DNA from: Cyprinodon diabolis
Lineage: Eukaryota > Chordata > Actinopteri > Cyprinodontiformes > Cyprinodontidae
Length of the DNA: 64,000 bases
Assembly: GCA_030533445.1 (NCBI GenBank)
Contig: CM060071.1
Coordinates: forward strand, 868,001-932,000
Direction: 5' to 3'
In this document: positions 13,901 to 26,756 of the stretch, one piece after another
How the letters are laid out: every line of letters starts with the position of its first letter
Numbering within the stretch: the stretch's first letter is position 1
Translations under genes and position numbers: made by a program
Notes under the pieces: generated by a model
Databases searched by the model: none
What the model was told of the DNA's origin: nothing
The model's input: only the letters and a program-made list of their open reading frames with translations

Positions 13901-16900
13901 GGCTTTGGTTTATGAAGGGATCTGGTTTATAACCGGCTTTGATTTATAAAGGGCTCTTGTTTATAAAGGGCTCTGGTTTATAACAGGCTCTGGTTTATAA
14001 TCGGCTTTGGTTTATATAGGGCTCTGGTTTGTAACGGGCTCTGGTTTATAACCGGCTTTAGTTTATAAAGGGCTCTGGTTTATAACAGGCTCTGGTTTAT
14101 AACCGGCTTTGGTTTATAAAGGGCTCTGGTTTATAAAGGGCTCTGGTTTATTACAGGCTCTGGTGAATAAAGAGCTCTGGTTTATAAAGGGCTCTGGTTT
14201 ATAATGGGCTCTGGTTTATAAAGGTGTCTGGTTTATAACGGGCTCTGGTTTATAACTGGCTTTGGTTTATAAAGGGCTCTGGTTCATAAAGCGCTCTGGT
14301 TTATAACGGGCTCTGGTTTATAAAAGGTTCTGGTTTATAAAGGGCTCTGGTTTGTAATGGGCTCTGGTTTATAACGGGCTTTGGTTTATAACAGACTCTG
14401 GTTTATAACCGGCTTTGGTTTATATAGGGCTCTGGTTTATAAAGGGCTCTGGTTTATAACAGGCTCTGGTTTATAACCGGCTTTGGTTTATAAAGGGCTC
14501 TGGTTTATAACTGGCTCTGGTTTATAACCGGCTTTGGTTTATAACGGGCTCTGGTTTATAACCGGCTTCGGTTTATAAAGGGCTCTGGTTTATAAAGGGC
14601 TATGGTTTATAAAAAGCTGTGGTTTATAAAGGGCTCTAGTTTATAACGTTTTCTGGTTTATAAAGGGTTCTGTTATATAAAGTGCTCTGGTTTTTAACGG
14701 GTTCTGGTTTATAACCGGCCTTGGTTTATAAAGGGCTCTGGTTTATCAAGGGCTCTGGTTTATTACAGGCTCTGGTGAATAAAGAGCTCTGGTTTATAAA
14801 GGGCTCTGGTTTATAATGGGCTCTGGTTTATAAAGGTGTCTGGTTTATAACGGGCTCTGGTTTATAACTGGCTTTGGTTTATAAAGGGCTCTGGTTCATA
14901 AAGGGCTCTGGTTTATAACGGGCTCTGGTTTATAAAAGGTTCTGGTTTATAAAGGCCTCTGGTTTGTAATGGGCTCTGGTTTATTACAGGCTCTGGTGAA
15001 TAAAGAGCTTTGGTTTATAAAGGGCTCTGGTTTATAACGGGCTCTGGTTTATAAAGGTGTCTTGTTTATAACGGGCTCTGGTTTATAACTGGCTTTGGTT
15101 TATAAAGGGCTCTGGTTCATAACGGGCTCTTGTTTATAACGGGCTCTGGTTTATAACGGGCTCTGGTTTATAAAGGTGTCTGGTTTATAACGGGCTCTGG
15201 TTCATAACTGGCTTTGGTTTATAAAGGGCTCTGGTTCATCAAGGGCTCTGGTTTATAACAGGCTCTGGTTTGTAATGGGCACTGGTTTATAACGGGCTTT
15301 GGTTTATAAAGGGCTCTGGTTTTTAATGGGCTCTGGTTTATAAAGGGCTCTGGTTTATAACCGGCTTTGGTTTATATAGGGCTCTGGTTTATAACGGGCT
15401 CTGGTTTATAACCGGCTTTGGTTTATAACCGGCTCTGATTTAAAAAGGGCTTTGGTTTATGAAGGGATCTGGTTTATAACCGGCTTTGATTTATAAAGGG
15501 CTCTGGTTTATAAAGGGCTCTGGTTTATAACAGGTTCTGGTTTATAACCGTTTTTAGTTTTGTAACGGGCTCTGGTTTATAACCGGCCTTGGTTTATAAA
15601 GGGCTCTGGTTTATAACAGGCTCTGGTTTATAACCGGCTTTGGTTTATAATGGGCTCTGGTTTATAACCGGCTTTGGTTTATAAAGGGCTCTGGTTTATA
15701 AAGGGCTATGGTTTATAACGGGCTCTGGTTTATAACCGGCTTTGGTTTATACATGGCTGTTGTTTATAAAGGGCTCTGGCTTATAAAGGGCTCTGGTTTA
15801 TAAAGGGCTCTGGTTTATAAAGGGTTCTGGTATATAAAGTGCTCTGGTTTTTATCGGGCTCTGGTTTATAACCGGCCTTGGTTTATAAAGGGCTCTGGTT
15901 TATAAAGGGCTCTGGTTTATAACAGGCTCTGGTGAATAAAGAGCTCTGGCTTATAAAGGGCTCTGGTTTATAACGGGCTCTGGTTTATAACGGGCTCTGG
16001 TTTATAAAGGTGTCTGGTTTATAACGGGCTCTGGTTTATAACTGGCTTTGGTTTATAAAGGGCTCTGGTTTATAACGGGCTCTGGTTTATAATGGGCTGT
16101 GGTTTATAACGGGCTTTGGTTTATAAAGGGCTCTGGTTTTTAATGGGCTCTGGTTCACAAAGGGCTCTGGTTTATAACAGGCTCTGGTTTATAAAGGGCT
16201 CTGGTTTATAACGGGCTCTTGTTTATAAAGGGCTCTGGTTTATAACAGGCTCTGGTTTATAACGGGCTCTTTATTTATAAAGGGCTCTGATTTATAACCG
16301 GCTCTGGTTTAAAAAGGGCTTTGGTTTATGAAGGGATCTGGTGTATAACCGGCTTTGATTTATAAAGGGCTCTTGTTTATAAAGGGCTCTGGTTTATAAC
16401 AGGCTCTGGTTTATAACCGGCTTTGGATTATATAGGGCTCTGGTTTATAACGGGCTCTGGTTTATAACCGGCTTTGGTTTATAAAGGGCTCTGGTTTATA
16501 ACAGGCTCTGGTTTATAACCGGCTTTGGATTATAATGGGCTCTGGTTTATAACCGGCTTTGGTTTATAAAGGGCTCTGGTTTATAAAGGGCTATGGTTTA
16601 TAACGGGCTCTGGTTTGTAACCGGCTTTGGTTTATACATGGCTGTGGTTTATAAAGGGCTCTGGTTTATAAAGGGCTCTGTTTTATAACGTGCTCTGGTT
16701 TATAAAGGGTTCTGGTATATAAAGTGCTCTGGTTTTTAACGGGCTCTGGTTTATAACCGGCCTTGGTTTATAAAGGGCCCTGGTTTATAAAGGGCTCTGG
16801 TTTATTACAGGCTCTGGTGAATAAAGAGCTCCGGTTTATAAAGGGCTCTGGTTTATAATGGGCTCTGGTTTATAAAAGTGTCTGGTTTATAACGGGCTCT

Positions 16901-19900
16901 GGTTTATAACTGGCTTTTGTATATAAAGGGCTCTGGTTCATAAAGGGCTCTGGTTTATAACGGGCTCTGGTTTATAAAAGGTTCTGGTTTATAAAGGGCT
17001 CTGGTTTGTCATGGGCTCTGGTTTATAACGGGCTTTGGTTTATAACAGGCTCTGGTTTATAACCGGCTTTGGTTTATATAGGGGTCTGGTTTATAAAGGG
17101 CTCTGGTTTATAACCGGCTTTGGTTTATAAAGGGCTCTGGTTTATAACTGGCTCTGGTTTATAACCGGCTTTGGTTTATAACGGGCTGTGGTTTATAACC
17201 GGCTTTGGTTTATAAAGGGCTCTGGTTTATAAAGGGCTATGGTTTATAACGGGCTCTGGTTTGTATCCGGCTTTGGTTTATACAGGGCTGTGGTTTATAA
17301 AGGGCTGTGGTTTATAAAGGGCTCTGGTTTATAACGTGCTCTGGTTTATAAAGGGTTCTGGTATATAAAGTGCTCTGGTTTTTAACGGGCTCTGGTTTAT
17401 AACCGGCCTTGGTTTATAAAGGGCTCTGGTTTATAAAGGGCTCTGGTTTATTACAGGCTCTGGTGAATAAAGAGCTCTGGTTTATAAAGGGCTCTGGTTT
17501 ATAATGGGCTCTGGTTTATAAAGGTGTCTGGTTTTATAACGGGCTCTGGTTTATAACTGGCTTTGGTTTATAAAGGGCTCTGGTTCATAACGGGCTTTGG
17601 TTTATAAAGGGCTCTGATTTATAAAGAGCTCTGGTTTATAACGGATTCTGGTTTATAACCGGCCTTGGTTTATAAAGGGCTCTGGTTTATTACAGGCTCT
17701 GGTGAATAAAGAGCTGTGGTTTATAAAGGGCTCTGGTTTATAACGGGCTCTGGTTTATAAAGGTGTCTTGTTTATAACGGGCTCTGGTTTATAACTGGCT
17801 TTGGTTTATAAAGGGCTCTGGTTCATAACGGGCTCTGGTTTATAACGGGCTCTGGTTTATAAAGGGCTCTGGTTTGTAATGGGCTCTGGTTTATAACGGG
17901 CTTTGGTTTATAAAGGGCTCTGGTTTTTAATGGGCTCTGGTTCATAAAGGGCTGTGGTTTATAACAGGCTGTGGTTTATAACCGGCTTTGGTTTATAACC
18001 GGCTCTGGTTTAAAAAGGGCTTTGGTTTATGAAGGGATCTGGTTTATAACCGGCCTTGATTTATAAAGGGCTCTGGTTTATAAAGGGCTCTGGTTTATAA
18101 CAAGCTCTGGTTTATAACCGGCTTTGGTTTATATAGGGCTCTGGTTTATAACGGGCTCTGGTTTATAACCGGCTGTGGTTATTAAAGGGCTCTGGTTTAT
18201 AACGTGCTCTGGTTTATAAAGGGTTCTGGTATATAAAGTGCTCTGGTTTTTAATGGCCTCTGGCTTTTAACAGGCTTTGGTTTAAAAAGGCCTCTGGTTT
18301 ATAACAGGCTCTGGTTTATAACATGCTCTGGTTTATAAAGGGTTCTGGTATATAAAGTGCTCTGGTTTTTAACAAACTTTGGCTTATTACCAGCTTTGGT
18401 TTAAAAAGGCCTCTGGTTTATAACAGGCTCTGGTTTATAACCGGCTTTGGTTTATAAAGGGCTCTGGTTTATAAAGGGCTCTCGTTTATTACAGGCTCTG
18501 GTATATAAAGGGCTTTGGTTTCTAAAGGGCTATGGTTTATACATGGCGCTGGTTTATAAAGGGCTCTTGTTTACAAAGGGCTCTGGTTTATAAAGGGCTT
18601 TGGTTTATAAAGGGCTCTGGTTTATAACGGCTCTGGTTTATAAAGGGTTCTTGTTTATAAAGGGCTCGGGTTTTAAACGGCCTCTGGCTTATAATGGGCT
18701 TTGGTTTAAAAAGCATCTGGTTTGTAACAGGCTCTGGTTTATTACAGGCTCTGGTGAATAAAGAGCTGTGGTTTATAAAGGGCTCTGGTTTATAACGGGC
18801 TCTGGTTTATAAAGGTGTCTGGTTTATAACGGGCTCTGGTTCATAACTGGCTTTGGTTTATAAAGGTCTCTGGTTCATCAAGGGCTCTGGTTTTTAATGG
18901 GCTCTGGTTTATAACGGGCTTTGGTTTATAAAGGGCTCTGGTTTTTAATGGGCTCTGGTTTATAAAGGGCTCTGGTTTATAACAGGCTCTGGTTTATAAC
19001 CGGCTTTGTTTTATAACTGGCTCTGGTTTAAAAAGGGCTTTGGTTTATGAAGGGATCTGGTTTATAACCGGCTTTGATTTATAAAGGGCTCTGGTTTATA
19101 AAGGGCTCTGGTTTATACCAGGTTCTGGTTTATAACCAGCTTTGGTTTATAAAGGGCTCTGGTTTATAATAGGCTCTGGTTTATAACCGTTTTTGGTTTA
19201 TAACGGGCTCCGGTTTATAACCGGCTTTGGTTTATAAAGAGCTCTGGCTTATAACGGGCTTTGGTTTAAAAAGCATCTGGTTTGTAACAGGCTCTGGTTT
19301 ATTACAGGCTCTGGTGAATAAAGAGCTGTGGTTTATAAAGGGCTCTGGTTTATAACCGGCTTTGGTTTATAAAGGGCTCTGGTTTATAACACGCTCTGGT
19401 TTATAACCGTTTTTGGTTTATTACGGGCTCCGGTTTATAACCGGCTTTGGTTTATAAAGAGCTCTGGTTTTTAACGGGCTCTGATTTATAACCGGCCTTG
19501 GTTTATAAAGGGCTCTGGTTTATAACAGGTTTTGGTTTATAACCGGCTGTGGTTTATAAAGGGCTCTGGTTTATAACAGGCTCTGGTTTATAACCGTTTT
19601 TGGTTTATAACAGGCTCCGGTTTATAACCGGCTTTGGTTTATAAAGAGCTCTGGTTTATAACGGGCTCTGGTTTATAACCGGCCTTGGTTTATAAAGGAC
19701 TCTGGTTTATAACAGGCTCTGGTTAATAACCGGCTTTGGTTTATAATGGGCTCTGGTTTATAACCGGCTTTGGTTTATAAAGGGCTCTGGTTTATTAAGG
19801 GCTATGGTTTATAACGGGCTCTGGTTTGTAACCGGCTTTGGTTTATACATGGCTGTGGTTTATAAAGGGCTCTGGTTTATAAAGGGCTCTAGTTTATAAT

Positions 19901-22900
19901 GTGCTCTGGTTTATAAAGGGTTCTGGTATATAAAGTGCTCTGGTTTTTAACGGGCTCTGGTTTATAACCGGCCTTGGTTTATAAAGGGCTCTGGTTTATA
20001 ACAGGCTCTGGTGAATAAAGAGCTCTGGCTTATAAAAGGCTCTGGTTCATAAAGGGCTCTGGTTTATAACGGGCTCTGGTTTATAAAGGGCTCTGGTTCA
20101 TAAAGCGCTCTGGTTTATAACGGGCTCTGGTTTATAAAAGGTTCTGATTTATAAAGAGCTCTGGTTTATAACGGATTCTGGTTTATAACCGGCCTTGGTT
20201 TATAAAGGGTTCTGGTTTATTACAGGCTCTGGTGAATAAAGAGCTGTGGTTTATAAAGGGCTCTGGTTTATAACGGGCTCTGGTTTATAAAGGGTTCTTG
20301 TTTATAACGGGCTCTGGTTTATAAAGGTGTCTTGTTTATAACGGGCTCTGGTTTATAACTGGCTTTGGTTTATAAAGGGCTCTGGTTCATAACGGGCTCT
20401 GGTTTATAACGGGCTCTGGTTTATAAAGGGTTCTGGTTTATAAAGGGCTCTGGTTTGTAATGGGCTCTGGTTTATAACGGCCTTTGGTTTATAAAGGGCT
20501 CTGGTTTTTAATGGGCTCTGGTTCATAAAGGGCTCTGGTTTATAACAGGCTGTGGTTTATAACTGGCTTTGGTTTATAACCGGCTCTGGTTTAAAAAGGG
20601 CTTTGGTTTATGAAGGGATCTGGTTTATAACCGGCTTTGATTTATAAAGGGCTCTGGTTTATAAAGGGCTCTGGTTTATAAAGGGCTCTGGTTTATAACC
20701 AGATGTGGTTATTAAATGGCTCTGGTTTAAAAAGGGCTCTGGTTTATAACGTGCTCTGGTTTATAAAGGGTTCTGGTATATAAAGTGCTCTGGTTTTTAA
20801 TGGCCTCTGGCTTATAACAGGCTTTGGTTTAAAAAGGCCTCTGGTTTATAACAGGCTCTGGTTTATAACATGCTCTGGTTTATAAAGGGTTCTGGTATAT
20901 AAAGTGCTCTGGTTTTTAACGGACTTTGGCTTATAACCGGCTTTGGTTTAAAAAGGCCTCTGGTTTATAACAGGCTCTGGTTTATAACCGGCTTTGGTTT
21001 ATAAAGGGCTCTGGTTTATAACCGGCTTTGGTTTATAAAGGGCTCTGGTTTATAACAGGCTCTGGTTTATAACCGGCTTTGGTTTATAACGCCCTCCGGT
21101 TTATAACCGGCATTGGTTTATAAAGAGCTCTGGTTTATAACAGGCTCTGGTTTATAACCGGCCTTGGTTTATAAAGGGCTCTGGTTTATAACAGGCTCTG
21201 GTTAATAACCGGCTTTGGTTTATAATGGGCTCTGGTTTATAACCGGCTTTGGTTTATAAAGGGCTCTGGTTTATAACAGGCTCTGGTTTATAACCGTTTT
21301 TGGTTTATAACGGGCTCCGGTTTATAACCGGCTTTGGTTTATAAAGAGCTCTGGTTTATAACGGGCTCTGGTTTATAACCGGCCTTGGTTTATAAAGGGC
21401 TCTGGTTTATAACAGGTTCTGGTTTATAACCGGCGTTGGTTTATAAAGGGCTCTGGTTTATAACAGGCTCTGGTTTATAACTGTTTTTGGTTTATAACGG
21501 GCTCTGGTTTATAACCGGCTTTGGTTTATAAAGAGCTCTGGTTTATAACAGGCTCTGGTTAATAACCGGCTTTGGTTTATAAAGGGCTCTGGTTTATAAA
21601 GGGCTATGGTTTATAACGGGCTCTGGTTTGTAACCGGCTTTGGTTTATACATGGCTGTGGTTTATAAAGGGCTCTGGTTTATAAAGGGCTCTGGTGTATA
21701 ACAGGCTCTGGTTGATAACCGGCTTTGGTTTATAAAGGGCTCTGGTTTATAAAGGGCTATGGTTTATAACGGGCTCTGGTTTGTAACCGGCTTTGGTTTA
21801 TACATGGCTGTGGTTTATAAAGGGCTCTGGTTTATAAAGGGCTCTGGTTTATAATGTGCTCTGGTTTATAAAGGGTTCTGGTATATAAAGTGCTCTGGTT
21901 TTTAACGGGCTCTGGTTTATAACCGGCCTTGGTTTATAAAGGGCTCTGGTTTATAAAGGGCTCTGGTTTATAACAAGCTCTGGTGAATAAAGAGCTCTGG
22001 CTTATAAAAGGCTCTGGTTCATAAAGGGCTCTGGTTTATAACGGGCTCTGGTTTATAAAGGGCTCTGGTTCATAAAGCGCTCTGGTTTATAACAGGCTCT
22101 GGTTTATAAAAGTTTCTGATTTATAAAGAGCTCTGGTTTATAACGGATTCTTGTTTATAACCGGCCTTGGTTTATAAAGGGCTCTGGTTTATTACAGGCT
22201 CTGGTGAATAAAGAGCTGTGGTTTATAAAGGGCTCTGGTTTATAACGGGCTCTGGTTTATAAAGGTGTCTTGTTTATAACGGGCTCTGGTTTATAACTGG
22301 TTTTGGTTTATAAAGGGCTCTGGTTCATAACGGGCTCTGGTTTATAACGGGCTCTGGTTTATAAAGGGTTCTGGTTTATAAATGGCTCTGGTTTGTAATG
22401 GGCTCTGGTTTATAACGGGCTTTGGTTTATAAAGGGCTCTTGTTTTTAATGGGCTCTGGTTCATAAAGGGCTCTGGTTTATAACAGGCTGTGGTTTATAA
22501 TTGGCTTTGGTTTATAACCGGCTCTGGTTTAAAAAGGGCTCTGGTTTATAACAGGCTCTGGTTTATAACCGGCTTTGGTTTATATAGGGCTCTGGTTTAT
22601 AACGGGCTCTGGTTTATAAAGGGTTCTGGTATATAAAGTGCTCTGGTTTTTAATGGCCTCTGGCTTATAACAGGCTTTGGTTTAAAAAGGCTTCTGGTTT
22701 ATAACAGGCTCTGGTTTATAACGTGCTCTGGTTTATAAAGGGTTCTGGTATATAAAGTGCTCTGGTTTTTAACGGACTTTGGCTTATAACCGGCTTTGGT
22801 TTAAAAAGGCCTCTGGTTTATAACAGGCTCTGGTTTATAACCGGCTTTGGTTTATAAAGGGCTCTGGTTTATAAAGGGCTCTTGTTTATTACAGGCTCTG

Positions 22901-22944
22901 GTATATAAAGGGCTTTGGTTTCTAAAGGGCTATGGTTTATACAT
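4911..22944 (+). repeat. Multi-kilobase higher-order repeats within the left array
   Basis: A distinctive run of unit variants (a TATATAAAGGGCTTTGG unit, then GGTTTCTAAAGGG, then TTTATACATGGCGCTGG, then a CTCTTGTTTACAAAGG unit) occurs five times, with TGGCGCTGG (TGGCACTGG in the third) starting at 4911, 10178, 13374, 18544 and 22944. The spacings are 5267, 3196, 5170 and 4400 bp; 3196 is exactly 188 units. The surrounding variant order is largely conserved, so the array grew by copying blocks of about 3-5 kb as well as by single units. Confidence 0.8.
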
Positions 22945-24400
22945 GGCGCTGGTTTATAAAGGGCTCTTGTTTACAAAGGGCTCTGGTTTATAAAGGGCTT
23001 TGGTTTATAAAGGGCTCTGGTTTATAACGGCTCTGGTTTATAAAGGGTTCTTGTTTATAAAAGGCTCGGGTTTTAAACGGCCTCTGGCTTATAACGGGCT
23101 TTGGTTTAAAAAGCATCTGGTTTGTAACAGGCTCTGGTTTATTACAGGCTCTGGTGAATAAAGAGCTGTGGTTTATAAAGGGCTCTGGTTTATAACAGGC
23201 TCTGGTTTATAAAGGTGTCTGGTTTATAACGGGCTCTGGTTCATAACTGGCTTTGGTTTATAAAGGGCTCTGGTTCATCAAGGGCTCTGGTTTATAACGG
23301 GCTCTGGTTTTTAATGGGCTCTGGTTTATAACGGGCTTTGGTTTATAAAGGGCTTTGGTTTTTAATGGGCTCTGGTTTATAAATGGCTCTGGTTTATAAC
23401 AGGCTCTGGTTTATAACCGGCTTTGGTTTATAACCGGCTCTGGTTTAAAAAGGGCTTTGGTTTATGAAGGGATCTGGTTTATAACCGGCTTTGATTTATA
23501 AAGGGCTCTGGTTTATAAAGGGCTCTGGTTTATAACAGGTTCTGGTTTATAACCGGCTTTGGCTTATAAAGGGCTCTGGTTTATAACAGGCTCTGGTTTA
23601 TAACCGTTTTTGGTTTATAACGGGCTCCGGTTTATAACCGGCTTTGGTTTATAAAGAGCTCTGGTTTATAACGGGCTCTGGTTTATAACCGGCCTTGGTT
23701 TATAAAGGGCTCTGGTTTATAACAGGCTCTGGTTAATAACCGGCTTTGGTTTATAATGGGCTCTGGTTTATAACCGGCTTTGGTTTATAAAGGGCTCTGG
23801 TTTATAAAGGACTATGGTTTATAACGGGCTCTGGTTTGTAACCGGCTTTGGTTTATACATGGCTGTGGTTTATAAAGGGCTCTGGTTTATAAAGGGCTCT
23901 GGTTTATAATGTGCTCTGGTTTATAAAGGGTTCTGGTATATAAAGTGCTCTGGTTTTTAACAGGCTCTGGTTTATAACCGGCCTTGGTTTATAAAGGGCT
24001 CTGGTTTATAAAGGGCTCTGGTTTATAACAGGCTCTGGTGAATAAAGAGCTCTGGCTTATAAAGGGCTCTGGTTTATAATGGGCTCTGGTTTATAACGGG
24101 CTCTGGTTTATAAATGTGTCTGGTTTATAACGGGCTCTGGTTTATAACTGGCTTTGGTTTATAAAGGGCTCTGGTTTATAACGGGCTCTGGTTTATAAAG
24201 GGTTCTGGTTTATAAAGGGCTCTGGTTTGTAATGGGCTCTGGTTCACAAAGGGCTCTGGTTTATAACAGGCTCTGGTTTATAAAGGGTTCTGGTTTATAA
24301 AGGGCTCTGGTTTGTAATGGGCTCTGGTTTATAACAGGCTTTGGTTTATAAAGGGCTCTGGTTTTTAATGGGCTCTGGTTCCTAAAGGGCTCTGGTTTAT

Positions 24401-25426
24401 TATTGTCTTCATCTAAGCCTTCAACTTGTATGTTAGATCCAGTTACAACCTGGTTATTTAAGGAGGTATTCCCTTTGATCTCCTCCTCCATTTTAGATGT
24501 GATTAATCTATCTCTGTTACAGGGATATGTACCTAAAGCTTTTAAGGTTGCTGTAATTAAACCTCTGCTTAAGAAACCGTCTCTTGACCCAGATGACTTG
24601 GTTAATTATAGACCTACATATATCTAATCTTCCTTTCTTATCCAAAATTCTTGAGAAAGTAGTTGCCAAACAAGTTTGCGATCACTTACACCATAATTGA
24701 CTTTTTGAAGAGTTTCAGTCTGGCTTTAGAGCTCATCCTAGCACTGAGACAGCTCTGGTGAAAGTCACTAATGATATTCTCATGGCCTCAGATAATGGAC
24801 TTGTATCTGTGCTCGTCCTGTTGGATCTTAGTGTTGCATTTGATACAGTTGACCATAATATTCTTTTAGAAAGACTTGAATATTTTGTTGGAATTAAAGG
24901 AACAGCACTAGACTGGTTTAAATCTTATCTATCTGATCGAATTCAGTTTGTTCATGTTAATGATAGATCTTCAACATAATCAAAAAGGTTACCTGTGGAG
25001 TACCACAGGGATCAGTGCTAGGACCAATTCTCTTTACTTTATACAAGCTCCCAATTGGTAGAATTATTAGACAGCATGGGATTAATTTTCAATGTTATGC
25101 TGATGATACCCAGCTATATCTGTCTATAAATCCAGCTGAAGCTAACCCATTACATAAATTACATGCATGTCTTGAAGACATAAAAACCTGGATGACTCTT
25201 AACTTTCTCTTTCTGAATGCAGACAAAACAGAAGTTATAGTCTTTGGACCGGAGTCTCTGAAAAAGAAGCTGATTAGCCAGTCAATTCATTTGGATGGGA
25301 TTAAACTGATTTCAGATAATAAAGTAAAAAATCTTGGTGTTATTTTTGATCCGGACCTGTCATTTAAATCCCATATCAAAGAGGTTTCTAGAATTTCCTT
25401 CTTTCATCTGAGGAACATTGCAAAAA
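24401..25426 (+). pseudogene. L2-like non-LTR retrotransposon reverse transcriptase fragment, copy A
   Basis: A fragment of about 1.03 kb of a LINE reverse transcriptase, probably of the L2/CR1 group. Visible motifs in order: KPLLKKPSLDPDDLVNYRP (first frame), LLDLSVAFDTVDH with the motif-A Asp at 24824-24826 (second frame), and the catalytic YADD at 25096-25107 followed by TQLYLSI (third frame). It lacks the endonuclease domain, the RT start and the 3' end. It is dead: there is a small insertion just after NYRP, a TGA before LFEEF, and a TAA plus frameshift between DRSST and the CGVPQGS motif. Both ends join the 17-bp satellite directly, and the last frame reads on into satellite. The clade assignment rests on motif style and is less certain than the LINE call. 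Confidence 0.88.
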
Positions 25427-25730
25427 CGGGCTCTGGTTTATTACCGGCTTTGATTTATAAAGGGCTCTGGTTTATAACAGGTTCTGGTTTATAACCGTTT
25501 TTGGTTTATAACGGGCTCCGGTTTATAACCGGCTTTGGTTTATAAAGAGCTCTAGTTTATAACGGGCTCTGGTTTATAACCAGCCTTGGTTTATAAAGGG
25601 CTCTGGTTTATAACAGGCTCTGGTTTATAACCGGCTTTGGTTTATAATGGGCTCTGGTTTATAACGGGCTTTGGTTTATAAAGGGCTCTGGTTTTTAATG
25701 GGCTCTGGTTCCTAAAGGGCTCTGGTTTAT
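25427..25730 (+). repeat. 17-bp minisatellite between the two left L2-like fragments
   Basis: About 300 bp of ordinary 17-bp units separate copies A and B. Together with one fragment this forms a 1330-bp unit: equivalent positions in A and B differ by exactly 1330 (24403 and 25733, 25015 and 26345). Confidence 0.93.
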
Positions 25731-26756
25731 TATTGTCTTCATCTAAGCCTTCAACTTGTATGTTAGATCCAGTTACAACCTGGTTATTTAAGGAGGTATT
25801 CCCTGTGATCTCCTCCTCCATTTTAGATGTGATTAATCTATCTCTGTTACAGGGATATGTACCTAAAGCTTTTAAGGTTGCTGTAATTAAACCTCTGCTT
25901 AAGAAACCGTCTCTTGACCCAGATGACTTGGTTAATTATAGACCTACGTATATCCAATCTTCCTTTCTTATCCAAAATTCTTGAGAAAGTAGTTGCCAAA
26001 CAAGTTTGCGATCACTTACACCATAATTGACTTTTTGAAGAGTTTCAGTCTGGCTTTAGAGCTCATCCTAGCACTGAGACAGCTCTGGTGAAAGTCACTA
26101 ATGATATTCTCATGGCCTCAGATAATGGACTTGTATCTGTGCTCGTCCTGTTGGATCTTAGTGTTGCATTTGATACAGTTGACCATAATATTCTTTTAGA
26201 AAGACTTGAATATTTTGTTGGAATTAAAGGAACAGCACTAGACTGGTTTAAATCTTATCTATCTGATCGAATTCAGTTTGTTCATGTTAATGATAGATCT
26301 TCAACATAATCAAAAAGGTTACCTGTGGAGTACCACAGGGATCAGTGCTAGGACCAATTCTCTTTACTTTATACAAGCTCCAAATTGGTAGAATTATTAG
26401 ACAGCATGGGATTAATTTTCAATGTTATGCTGATGATACCCAGCTATATCTGTCTATAAATCCAGCTGAAGCTAACCCATTACATAAATTACAGGCATGT
26501 CTTGAAGACATAAAAACCTGGATGACTCTTAACTTTCTCTTTCTGAATGCAGACAAAACAGAAGTTATAGTCTTTGGACCAGAGTCTCTGAAAAAGAAGC
26601 TGATTAGCCAGTCAATTCATTTGGATGGGATTAAACTGATTTTAGATAATAAAGTAAAAAATCTTGGTGTTATTTTTGATCCGGACCTGTCATTTAAATC
26701 CCATATCAAAGAGGTTTCTAGAATTTCCTTCTTTCATCTGAGGAACATTGCAAAAA
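25731..26756 (+). pseudogene. L2-like reverse transcriptase fragment, copy B
   Basis: A second copy of the same fragment with the same end points and the same disabling changes as copy A (insertion after NYRP, TGA before LFEEF, TAA and frameshift after DRSST). It differs at a few positions; for example, the first frame reads through QSSFLIQNS where copy A has a TAA, and copy B reads LHKLQACL where copy A has LHKLHACL. The YADD motif is retained. The identical junctions with the satellite show that it arose by tandem duplication of a 1330-bp satellite-plus-fragment block and not by a second retrotransposition. Confidence 0.88.

Larger units (their letters stand above)
1..24400 (+). repeat. 17-bp minisatellite array, left block (forward orientation)
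   Basis: Tandem units of 17 bp with consensus GGGCTCTGGTTTATAAA; successive CTCTGG or CTTTGG cores are 17 bp apart. Two main unit classes, with core CTCTGG or CTTTGG, are mixed, and the bases just after TTTATAA vary most (AGG, CGG, CAG, CCG, TGG, CTG). Almost every unit carries the self-complementary octamer TTTATAAA or a close variant. Because 17 is not a multiple of three and each unit contains TAA on both strands, all six frames are closed quickly and the array is non-coding. It starts before the window. I see no gene in it. Confidence 0.97.

Noticed and set aside
1..24400. CRISPR-like array of short repeats
   Set aside because: Units are contiguous 17-mers with no unique spacers; this is a eukaryotic minisatellite.
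24261..24491. A 76-codon minus-strand frame across satellite and L2-like DNA (and its mirror at 54535-54765)
   Set aside because: Half is translated satellite and half is antisense of the RT fragment. No domain, and created by chance at the junction.
25420..25494. RT fragment A extended at the C-terminus by about 20 residues of satellite-encoded sequence
   Set aside because: The extension is read-through into 17-bp units until the first TAA; nothing suggests it is used.
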